A stretch of DNA of 64,000 nt from Dipteris shenzhenensis (Eukaryota > Polypodiophyta > Polypodiopsida > Gleicheniales). Position 1 is the stretch's first letter; each line of letters starts with the position of its first letter. The DNA is taken from assembly GCA_047967505.1 (NCBI GenBank), contig CM106539.1; one strand, written 5' to 3'. The notes under the pieces are model-generated. The model had not been told where the DNA came from. It did no database searches and was given only the letters and a program-made list of their open reading frames with translations. Made by a program: the position numbers and the translations under genes. Shown here piece by piece: positions 23,593 to 32,865 of this stretch.

Positions 23593-24608
23593 TAACTGTC
23601 AATCCTGCTTTCTTTTTCTCCGAAGCAATGCGCTTCCTGCATTCTGAAATGTCATGTCCAGGCTTGCGACAATAGTTGCATCTTTTCTTCTTTGACTTAT
23701 CTGCTGTATGTTTAGATGCATGGGAGGAATTGCAACTGCTATGCGCAAATTTTGGCTTGCCCATAGGCTTGGAAGCCTTGCCTCTTCTTGTCTGCTGTGA
23801 AGCAAATGCATGATCAGGAATAATGGCTTGTCTATTAGCTCTACTTTGCTCTTCTTGCAAAAGCAAAGTAACTAGCTGATCAAAAGAATAGTGGTCTGGA
23901 TTACCCGTGGCCACTAATCGAAGGGTTGTAGCAAACCCTTGTATCTGGCAGTTCATTCAATGTGGTACTGACAAGCTGTGAATTTGGCACCACCTCATCA
24001 ATGTTGGCAAGTTGTTCCATGAGGTCATTGACCTTTGTTAGGTATGCATCCATAGAGTCACCTTCATTCATGCTGACTTCATGTAATTGCCTTCTCAAAT
24101 ATGCAACACGTGCCTCATTGTGAATTTGATAGAGAGAAGCCAATTTATCCCAAGCATCCTTTGCTGTCCTACAAGACCGGATGTGTGGAATAATGATTCT
24201 CTTGCATGATAAAGCAATACATGAATGTGCATTTGCATCTCTTGCATCACATCTTGTCTGTTCCTGAGTTGGAAGAGTAGTAACAGGAGTGCTAGAAGAT
24301 GAGGCATCAGGAGGAGTACCCCCTGCAGAGGGACCAGCAGTAGAGGCAACCACTGTAGCATTGGCTGGCCTCAGATCAACCCCAGAAACAATATTCCACA
24401 AATGCTTTGCAACAAGGATATGTTTCATGAGATAAGACCACATCGGATAGTTGGTGCCATCCAACTTATCATCTTCACGAAGAATGCCAAATAGATCTTG
24501 ATTGTTCCAAGCCATAGCAAATGTGATACCCTGAAAGAGACCTGAAAACCCAAAAAGAAGCCTCAAGGCTATCACTGCAAAAAGCTGGCTGTCCAAAAAT
24601 GACAGCAA
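23384..24608 (-). pseudogene. Copia-C3 Gag, frameshifted
   Basis: The likely start is MAWNNQDLFGILREDDKLDG at about 24515 (upstream codons are leader). UBN2 domain follows with AKDAWDKLASLYQ and LMEQLANIDEVV. A frameshift near 23950 precedes the second block with knuckle CNYCRKPGHDISEC (about 23635-23680). Gag therefore carries one knuckle, against two in the TR-GAG elements. A second shift at about 23440 separates it from protease. Confidence 0.85.
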
Positions 24609-24639
24609 ATATTTGCAAGTTTCCGACCCAAATCAAAGG

Positions 24640-25330
24640 GCAAATGCAAATCTAACCCAAATGTGACTGTGGCAGGCAATGTTCACTGCAAAAACAGCAA
24701 ATCTGGCAAAAGCCCCAAATTTATTGAGAACAAATAGGCCAAAAAGAGGGCAAATGCAGAAAAGCCCCAAATTTTGCTGAATTTTTGCAAATGTGACCCA
24801 ATGTATGCGAATATGACTCGTGTTGCTGCAGAAAAGACTCAATGTCTGAAAATCTGACTCAATGTCTTGCAAATGTGACTCAATGTTCTCCAATCTGTCC
24901 CAATGTATTGCAATCAAAAGAGAAATTGCAGACAAAATCCCAAAAAGATTAGCCTCAAGGTTTGTAACTGCAAAATTAGGACTTGCTGTCCACAAAGTGA
25001 TTGCAAAAATGCAACTGTCCCAAAATATAAACCTCTTTCCAAACTGTTGAAATAGTTGATAAGACTTCAAACAGTAAAAGGAAGTGAAGGACAGCAAAAG
25101 TCCTCAAAAGCCCCAAGTTTTTGTCTTAATTTCTTGAAAATCTAACTGTAATATACCAAAAAACCCCAAATGTCTTGCAAAATCGAAAAGTCCCAAATTT
25201 TGAGATTGAAATTGAGCCAAATTTCAACTTCAGCTACAATCTAATTGCAGATTAGCCAGGAAGAGGGAAAATCTGATAAAAGCCCCAAATTTTGGGCCAA
25301 ATCTGCCCAAATGTGCCAATGATAAAATCT
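24640..25330 (-). repeat. Iterated motifs in Copia-C3 leader
   Basis: The untranslated leader is built from variants of AAAAGCCCCAAATTTTG (near 24709, 24763, 25107, 25184, 25282) and of GCAAATGTGACTCAATGT (24785-24905). The same CCCCAAATTT element occurs in the leader fragment at 17330-17410. Confidence 0.75.
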
Positions 25331-25610
25331 GCATGTTCTTAGAGTGACACTTCTGAAATTTCCAATGCTTTGCTCAAGATTTGCGTTGCTCAAGTTCACG
25401 CTCCAAGTCACACGTTGTACGCTGCTTTTGTGCGTTGCTGGTTGTAGACTTGCAAGTCAACTGCTCTACTATTATGGCAATTCACCAAGTTGGCGAAAGT
25501 CTCACGTAAGGCGCCTAATGAAGACACCACGTCGAAGACAGCAGGCACGTTGTTATCGCGCAAGTCACACGCATGTGTTCACTCCGTGCAAGTTACACAC
25601 AAGTCTTGCT

Positions 25611-25899
25611 TGTTGGAATACTGAAAGGAAAGAGTAGAGTGGACACAAAATCAGAATACTTGCTTATAGAATGAAGAAGAAAGAGGTCCTTAAGTAGGCA
25701 CCTCATACAAGGTCACTGACATCACTGATGACCTCAAAGCTCCACAATCATCTCCTCAATCTGCTCCTAGATTCTCTCAATCATCCTATGTGGCTCTTCC
25801 ACCACCTAACTGTGCTTGTGGGCACCTAACTGTGCCTCTAGCACTCACACATAGAAACATAAGGTGTGCCTGAGGCATACACCTTGAGATATCCCAACA
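25611..25899 (-). repeat. TR-GAG-2 3' LTR
   Basis: Plus-strand reading TGTTGGAATACTGAAAGG ... GAGATATCCCAACA, 289 bp, with an internal short duplication that the other LTR lacks. Confidence 0.93.
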
Positions 25900-26276
25900 A
25901 ACCCCCCCTCAAGGAAATGCCTCATGCTATGTCAAGGATACATCTAGTCTCATAGTTTCTCATGCCATCTCATTGTGGTCAAGGATAAATTTATGGCTAG
26001 GTTCTCATGCTAGCAAGGGTTTCCTTGGGTGTAAGGTAAACAAAAAAGGGATACAGAAAGACCTTCCAATGGTTATCTCCCCTGCATGTACATGCACACA
26101 ATGTCTGCAGGAGGTACCATGGAGCAAAACATACACATGGCCTACATCATAAGGTGACCAGAGGTGTTTACAAAACACACAAAACACAATAGTTTATTTT
26201 CATTCATTTTGGAGGACTATCCAGGCTGAGTACCTTGACATAAAAAGAGAGATCTGGAGCATACGTAGAGATGTGT

Positions 26277-27107
26277 TTAAAATGCATAATCTTCAAAGGA
26301 TGCCTCATCTTGTGGAGGCTCATTCACTGTAAGTAGATTTGCATTTTCTGTCTTTGCTTTGGCTTTGCAAAACTTCTCATGATGGTTGTTCTTGCCACAG
26401 TGCTTGCATGGATTAACTTTGAAGCAGTCCTTTGAAAGGTGATTTGTCTTTCCACAGTGATTGCAAGGAGTATACTTGCCCTTCTGGAATTTCATAACAT
26501 AAGCAGTGTCATTGCCTTTCCTTAACTCCATATGTCTTTCTTCTTCTTGGAGAGCTGAGATAATGCCTTCAAGGTTTGGATTGGGAAGATTCTTCAAAGT
26601 GCTTACAATGTGATCAAAACTTTCAGGCATACTCTTAAGTAGCACTGCCATAGCATCATCAGGGGTGATAGGAGAGTTGATAGAAGCTAATTGAGTCATA
26701 AGACTCCGCATATAGTTGACATGAGCAGCTGAAGTAGTATCACTTGCCATCTTTAATTCAAAGAAAGAGATTTTAAGTGATAGTTTAGAAATGTGAGAGC
26801 TTGCACCAAAAATCAAGTCTAGCTTCTGCCAAGCTTCCGAAGGAGACTCCAAGTCAGAGATATGATGTATGTAATCATCACCCAAAGCTAAAGCAATTAT
26901 ACCATATGCTTTTTCTTCTCTTGCTGGATCCCTTGCCGATCGTGTCGGAGTTGAAGATTGTCCAGCATTGGAGGCCGTAGAAGAAGCGGTAGGAGTAGGT
27001 TTGACAAGTCCCCATAAGTTCTCCCGCATCAATGCAAATTTCACCTTCATTTGCCAAGTATGGAAGCCCTTTCCATTGAACTTCTCAAGATTATATAAGG
27101 TAGCCAT
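26277..27107 (-). CDS. Copia-type Gag with two zinc knuckles
   Basis: I start at MATLYNLEKFNGKGFHTWQM, because 54 upstream in-frame codons are leader and this start aligns with the other TR-GAG. That gives 276 residues, the same as TR-GAG-1 Gag. UBN2 capsid: DDYIHHISDLESPSEAW, AVLLKSMPESF. Knuckles CNHCGKTNHLSKDC and CKHCGKNNHHEKFC. C-terminus ends FEDYAF. It differs from TR-GAG-1 Gag at many positions and the LTRs are unrelated, so these are two families with the same design. An intact frame suggests selection or recent activity. Confidence 0.92.
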   Translation of the reverse strand: MATLYNLEKFNGKGFHTWQMKVKFALMRENLWGLVKPTPTASSTASNAGQSSTPTRSARDPAREEKAYGIIALALGDDYIHHISDLESPSEAWQKLDLIFGASSHISKLSLKISFFELKMASDTTSAAHVNYMRSLMTQLASINSPITPDDAMAVLLKSMPESFDHIVSTLKNLPNPNLEGIISALQEEERHMELRKGNDTAYVMKFQKGKYTPCNHCGKTNHLSKDCFKVNPCKHCGKNNHHEKFCKAKAKTENANLLTVNEPPQDEASFEDYAF

Positions 27108-27942
27108 GAGAGGGTCTAACCCAGATATTGGGCAGTGTCTATCTCTCTTACAAGGCAAAAATATAACTGAAATACTTCCAAAGTATGAGCAATAGTAGTG
27201 ACTAGATTTCAAACAATGATGCTTCCTTTTACATGCTTCATAGAAGTGGGTGAAATAAACACTTTCCAATCAAAACCAGGTCTAGCAAGTCAAAACAAAA
27301 CTGAATCCACACTTGTACTGAAGTTATTGAAAGCTTCAAAAAAACCAGAAATGCTAGAGTAGCATTTTATGTAGCATCATCTTCAAAAACTTGTCCAAAA
27401 CTGTCAAAACTGAAAAGCTGAACTTGGAGGGCTTGTAGCTCACTCTTCAAAGCAAGGAAAAGAGGGCTTTCTGAAGCAAAAGAAAGCTCATATACCAGAG
27501 AAGGTCCAGCACAGAGGTTGGACGAAATGGTGCGCACTTTTGCCCAGGAGAGTTGCTACAGGCTGAAACTGAGTTTTGACGATTTCTCCCTCGTTACTGA
27601 ACCAAATGACCTGAAAAATGGCTCAAAATCTTCGTCTTGAGGTCGCCCATCTACTCCTAAGAGGGCTCAGGCAATGGCGGAGCAGGCAGGGAGTATTGAG
27701 CAACAGAACAAATTCGCTGTTTGGAGAATGGCAGCCACCACAGACGTTTTTTTTTCAATTGCTTGCAGGTGGAAGTTCGCCCATACTAGAGGAGTTTCCA
27801 GCTCAGAGGGTTTGGGCAATGGCCATTTGTAGATGGAGAACCAAGCTCTCAAAGATTTTGGAAAGAAAGAGGAAAATGGAGAAGAAGAAGATGAAGAAGA
27901 AGATGATGATGTGGCAGAAATGGGCTCAAGGGGGATCAAAGG

Positions 27943-27954
27943 GCTCTAATACCA
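27943..27954 (-). promoter_or_regulatory. TR-GAG-2 primer-binding site
   Basis: The plus strand reads GCTCTAATACCA, so the minus strand reads TGGTATTAGAGC, one mismatch from the initiator tRNA-Met complement. It is directly adjacent to the 5' LTR. Confidence 0.88.
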
Positions 27955-28224
27955 TGTTGGAATACTGAAAGGAAAGAGTAGAGTGGACACAAAATCAGAA
28001 TACTTGCTTATAGAATGAAGAAGAAAGAGGTCCTTAAGTAGGCACCTCATACAAGGTCACTGACATCACTGATGACCTCAAAGCTCCACAATCATCTCCT
28101 CAATCTGCTCCTAGATTCTCTCAATCATCCTATGTGGCTCTTCCGGGCACCTAACTGTGCCTCTAGCACTCACACATAGAAACATAAGGTGTGCCTGAGG
28201 CATACACCTTGAGATATCCCAACA
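27955..28224 (-). repeat. TR-GAG-2 5' LTR
   Basis: 270 bp, same termini as 25611-25899, lacking the 19-bp repeat. Confidence 0.93.
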
Positions 28225-28389
28225 TTGCTTTCGATGGCAAAGACGTAGCACTATTGGGAAGCAATGGATTGTACGGTAACGTGTAGGCGCCCAGCAAGAA
28301 AACAGGTCGACCAGCAAGAAATCAGCCTCCAATGAGTTAAGGGAAGGCTTGGGATAACTGACATGGGCTGGAGAAAGATGGCAATGCCT

Positions 28390-28401
28390 GCTCTGATACC
28401 A
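28390..28401 (-). promoter_or_regulatory. Copia-C3 primer-binding site
   Basis: GCTCTGATACCA on the plus strand, i.e. TGGTATCAGAGC on the element strand, one base from the LTR end. Confidence 0.9.
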
Positions 28402-28402
28402 C

Positions 28403-28662
28403 TGTAGGATCGGTTGAGAGAGAGTGTGTGCAGGTAGCAAAGTGTCGCACAAGTCTTAGCCATCATGTCAAACTTGGATAATGAAAAAGGAGGACAAGGT
28501 ACAAGTACCTAGACCTAGGACTAAGTGTCCTAAGTGTCACATAGGACTAAGTGTCCTATGTGGCCTAAAAGGCACTAACACTACAAGTGCCTATATTTAT
28601 GCCTGCAAGGCACATACCATGGCCTATAAGGCATCACTAGAACCACCAGGAGATGGCCTACA
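28403..28662 (-). repeat. Copia-C3 5' LTR
   Basis: 260 bp, plus-strand reading TGTAGGATCGGTTGAG ... GATGGCCTACA, followed by the duplication GTAGC and then LINE-A2 ORF1. Confidence 0.93.
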
Positions 28663-29082
28663 GTAGCATCGAACACCTTACCCGACCTAGTGCGGAAATA
28701 AACCCCTCCAAAGGAAAAGGCCTCCTGCTCGAAGAGCGAGGGATAGAACCAAGTGGAGGAAAATCCACAAGAGAAAGAAGAAATAGCAATCACTACCTCA
28801 CTGAAGATGGCGAGTACAACATCTTCCTCACGATAGTCCACTATGTCAACCAAGGCCGAAAAAGAGGAGTTGATGAACATGCCTTGTGCCGAGGTACGCA
28901 AAATCCTTACACAAGCAGGGGAGACAGTATACACAACCCTCTTGTAGAAAGGGGCTGCTCCGAAGAACCATGACCACGAAGAACTACAGAGGCACAGGAT
29001 TGGTCCTATCCAAGACTGAAGCATCAACAATAACAGCCTAGTCAATGTGAGGAGCTACTATCGGGTCCATGGGCGGAGCTAC

Positions 29083-30868
29083 TGTGACAACAAAAAATGA
29101 TATTTTGTTTTGAAACCTGTGGGAGGATTTGTGGGCCCTGCAAGGTGACAAAAGCTAGCCACGGAGACAAAGAATCAAGAAGCGTGACGGAGAAGTTGGT
29201 GGCGGGAGACGGCTCTTTGAGGCTACTCTCGTTGCGGCTTGTCAATCTTTTGATGTCAACTACTTTATTTCATATAATCATTAATGTGAGTTTGACACTA
29301 ATTAGAATAATTAGTGAAAATGATTGCAAATGTGATTATGAGTGGAGTGCATCATTGTAAATACCATGGGTATGAATTATAAATACCTTGGTATAGGGAT
29401 AGAATGGTTTAGGAAATATATTGTTTGCTTTGTAATTGGAAAATAGAAATGAGTCATATATTTAGAGTGGGCCAAAAGCCTACATGGACTCAAAAATGTA
29501 CTAAAATAATAGGGAGTGCACATGGAGAGCATGTGGAGGGCATGTGAAAAAGTGTGGAGGAGTGTGGAGTCAAAAGGAATCCTTCTAGAATTCTTATGTG
29601 GAATGTGGAGGATGTTGACATGTGGAAAAGAGGAGGGTCCTCTTGGGCTCCATGTGAGAAGACTATTGACTTTTCTACTCAAAAGGATAAAGAAGCATCT
29701 TGTGATGGGACACTTGTCAAAATCCTCCTAAAAGGACAATTGATGGTGATCCATGCCCGTATGTCACAAAGGGGTGAAAGAATCTACTGCCAGCAAATGT
29801 AACAGGGTGAAGGAAGGTGAGAATTGCACTATAAAAGCAACCCCTCCCCTCTCTCTCAAGCATCTCATTTTCTCCTTGTAGCCTTGCCGTTGCCTTGTAT
29901 CTAGCTCCTTCTATGCCTCTCTTTTCCCTTGAGCCTCAGCCCCTCTCTTCTTTGTAGTTCTCTCCCATTGGGAAGCTTTCTTGGCTTCCAGAACCAAGAT
30001 CTTCCCTTCTTTTCCCATTTTCTCATATTTTTTTCCTCTTCGCTCGGGAGCTCCGTTTGTGCTCATGTATGGCTTGTTTTGGGATCTGTTCTGAGGGGAT
30101 TCTCTACCCTTTAAGGCGACCTCATTCCAATATGTACTGTGGAAGAAACCCCTTCAGTAAGAGAAATCGTTGCCTTTTCCTATTGCTCAAGTCGCTCATG
30201 GATTGTTTTGGTACCCGGTCGTAAAACGGCCATAACTTTTTGCTCCCTACTCCGTTTTAGTTGAAATCTTTATCAAAATCTTCGTCTCTTTGAGCTCTAT
30301 CCATTTATGTCCTTACCATGTTCTGATTTGTTGAGAAAATGTTACAGTGTGTAGAACAGAGTAGACTTGGATTTGGGACAGTTTTGGAATATGTTACTAA
30401 AATGGTCCTAACTTCTTATCTCTTGTTCCATTTTTCGTGAACTATATGTCAACATTCTTGTCTTTTCAAACCCTACAAGCATGCGTTATTTGTTTTGGGT
30501 TTTGAGGGTCAAAGGAAGAGCTATTTCCATGCTATCATAGCTGTATTTTTATTTCCAATAATTGTGGGTTCTCACCCAACAACCCCATACGTCATAATGT
30601 ACCCTACCAATTCAGCCCCTTCACTTCCATCCATGTAGTTCTTAGTATGAAAATTCTCTTCCAATAGAGGCTTGCTCTTACGTTTGGCGCCGAACACTTG
30701 GCAGAAATCAATGCTTCCCCTCAACCTTTCCTCTTTCACATGTTGAACTATGATCTCACCTTTGATGTTTATATCTTTATCTTGCTTTCATTCGTCTATT
30801 TTCCTTTCCCTCTTGTTCTTTCGACTCTAAGAAGTGACTAGAATTAAGCCCCCAAATTATGTGTCACA
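29083..30868. mobile_element. LTR-like insertion (possible solo LTR) in LINE-A2
   Basis: A 1786-bp block interrupts LINE-A2 ORF1. Its ends are inverted (TGTGACA at the left, TGTCACA at the right) and it is flanked by CTAC on both sides (29079-29082, 30869-30872). A TATA-like TATAAAAG lies at about 29831. There is no coding domain. A TTTGGCGCCG motif at about 30683, resembling Gypsy primer-binding sites, leaves open that it is a truncated Gypsy 5' end rather than a true solo LTR. Confidence 0.5.
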
Positions 30869-31962
30869 CTACAACCGTATCAATGGGAGTAGTTGTAATC
30901 ATGGCAACTTCCCAAGCAGTAGTGTCCTGAGCTAAGCAAGGGATAGCCTTAGGTATAGCTATGGTCGCAACTTAAAGAGGATCAAGGGAGCCACTAGTCA
31001 CAACCAGAACAGGAAAGTTCGAAGGCCCGACCGCATCTCGCTCCGGGGTTAGTGAGGGCCCTCATGATCTACAACTGGTGAAGAAGCACGGACACTAACC
31101 GAAACCCTGCGGGGGACCACGGGTGCAATGGATGCTGGTCGTTCAGCATGTGTCGAAACTAATGGCGGAGCACTCTATCGAGGATGATGAGGAGCTGTAC
31201 TAGAAGGCTTTTTGGGTCTCTTCTTCTTTCTTGGGCAATCCCCCCAAAATGGCCAAAGGTTCTACAAATCATGTCTACCCGCGATCTCGGCTCTCTACCA
31301 AAAGAAAGAATCATCCAGACACTTGAGTATGATATGGTCATCGAAAATATTAGAGTCGTCAACGACAACCCTAACTCTGAGAATCCCATCTAATTTTATC
31401 GCCTCCACTACTGAAGAGGGAAAACCAAGGAGGAAAGGATACCTGTGACCACTCTGAAGGAAGCTCCAATCGAGGCGAGGAGCCGATAATACACCTGAGG
31501 AAGGCCGAGGAATTTGATGAAGCGAGAAGTGACTAGGCTATCCTCCTCTATTGGATCAAGGCCCATTGTGAAGGGTCCCAAGAAAATCCTCTTGGAGTCT
31601 GCAAAGAGTTGGCTTTGAGCACAGAACTCGCAGCCTCCAGAATATCAAAGACTACCTAGAAGAAGCCACATCCCAGCAAACAAACATCTTTAGGCTCGAG
31701 GATAACCCCGCAAACATGCAGTCTCCGGCTTGTAGTCTCCGGCTTGAATTCAAAAAGGATGAAATCCATAGATGCGAGCGATGAGGGTGGTGGAAGACTC
31801 CAATTCCACATGTTTTAGAACCTGCAACAACTTGTCTTTTGAAAATGTGCACGTTCTTGCGGCTCGTGGAAGCGGTTTGGGATTTGATTGAATGCGCCAT
31901 TCGTCAATCAAAGGTGAGAGGCCGACTTGAAAAGCTCTATTTGTCTCTAAAGGATTGAGAAA

Positions 31963-32590
31963 GAAAGAAAGAAAGAAAAAGAAATTTTATTAGAGTCTTC
32001 GGAAGACCGATGTCTGATCATACATAATCAAATACATCTGGGTGTGACAATCAAGAGGAAAAAGACTGGAGCAGGAGCAAAAGCCTCCGTATGTCATGTC
32101 GCCCTGCCTGGTGCATAGCCGGTGATGGGACATTGGTGCCATGCGTCTGGGTCTCCTGGAGAAGGCTCGACGCAAGACCAGAGCCACTGTGACTCCCGTG
32201 GGACGTGCCCCGGGTCTAAACAATGACGGGAGGCCCCCTAGAGTGATCTGTGTGTCCCCTTGATGCCTCGTGTGTCGTGCTACGATCGTCAGGTCGGGGT
32301 CTCTGTCACGTCTGCGTCTAGAGACTGGATGATCAATATCACTCAATGGGAAGAACTCTGTGATCCTGCTCTGAGAGGTGTCTGGTGGTGTGGCCCAGCC
32401 CCGTCGCCTGAGTAAGTACTCTCTGTGTCGGACCCCCTCGTGAATGAAGGCCGCTAGGCATCTCTAATCTGGGTAGGCGAGGAATCTAGAAAGGAGCCCA
32501 AAGCCGTCTCTGAAGAGACAGTGGTGGCGACCTCGGATCTCGTAGTACATTGGGCACCTGGAAATAAAATGCTCCTCCGACTCAACCTCT
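31963..32590 (-). mobile_element. 5'-truncated LINE-B, 3' end with GAAA-type tail
   Basis: In plus reading: (GAAA)n, then TTTTATTAGAGTCTTCGGAAG, a 3' UTR of about 400 bp, then the ORF2 C-terminal zinc motif (minus strand: ESEEHFISRCPMYYEIRGR) near 32500-32590. It sits between the body and 5' end of LINE-A2 ORF1. Confidence 0.75.
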
Positions 32591-32865
32591 TGACAATCGC
32601 ACAAAGAAAGAAGAGGGATGAGGGGGCTGAAAAGAGGAGGCGGGAGGGGCTAAGAAAGCAGCCAGGAGCGGGAAGGGAGGCAGAAAGGAAGGAAAGGGGC
32701 GGAGGAGAGGCTGAGAAGGAGCAGCGAGCAAGGAGGGAAGGTAAGGAGCAAGAAAAGGTGGCGAGGGAGGCTAAAGAGGGGGCGAGGGGAGGGGGGGGGG
32801 GCGCTGAGAGGAAGACAGGAGGGGCTGAGGGATGAGAGGGGAAGGGTTAATCGGTGATCAAAAAC

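Larger units (their letters stand above)
25611..28224 (-). mobile_element. TR-GAG-2: gag-only Copia-type element nested in Copia-C3
   Basis: LTRs 27955-28224 (5', 270 bp) and 25611-25899 (3', 289 bp), PBS complement GCTCTAATACCA at 27943-27954, a C-run (PPT complement) after 25899, one intact gag, no pol, and a perfect duplication TTGCT (25606-25610 and 28225-28229). The LTRs differ mainly by one 19-bp indel near 25805 (GCACCTAACTGTG repeated in the longer one). That is probably replication slippage between short direct repeats. It inserted in the leader of Copia-C3, so it is younger than that element. Confidence 0.93.
19876..28662 (-). mobile_element. Copia-C3: full-length but decayed Copia element
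   Basis: Minus-strand element with LTRs at 28403-28662 (5') and 19876-20139 (3'), PBS complement at 28390-28401, a C-run (PPT complement AACCCCCCTCC) beside the 3' LTR and a perfect duplication GTAGC (19871-19875 and 28663-28667). Domain order gag, protease, integrase, RT, RNase H is the Copia order. It inserted exactly at the ORF1/ORF2 junction of LINE-A2 and later received TR-GAG-2 in its leader. Several frameshifts and slightly different LTR lengths (264 and 260 bp) indicate greater age than its guest's host-free neighbours. Confidence 0.93.
18080..32850 (-). mobile_element. LINE-A2: L1-type LINE split by nested insertions
   Basis: Minus-strand LINE-A. ORF2 (18080-19875) is separated from ORF1 (28663-31960, with a 5' pyrimidine-rich coding stretch at 32600-32850) by Copia-C3. 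An LTR-like insertion (29083-30868) and a LINE-B 3' end (31963-32590) interrupt ORF1. ORF1 retains CRTFGHFGGDCPRKKK (about 31230-31275). ORF2 retains FETVYDRVDW RT motif A, but the endonuclease TSDH motif is TSDC, losing the catalytic His. The 3' third is missing at 18080. Confidence 0.85.

Noticed and set aside
7480-32850. LINE-A5 and LINE-A2 as one element broken by a 4.5-kb insertion
   Set aside because: Their ends are nearly complementary, but the host exon at 16196-16262 lies between them with matching phase, so they are separate insertions in different introns.
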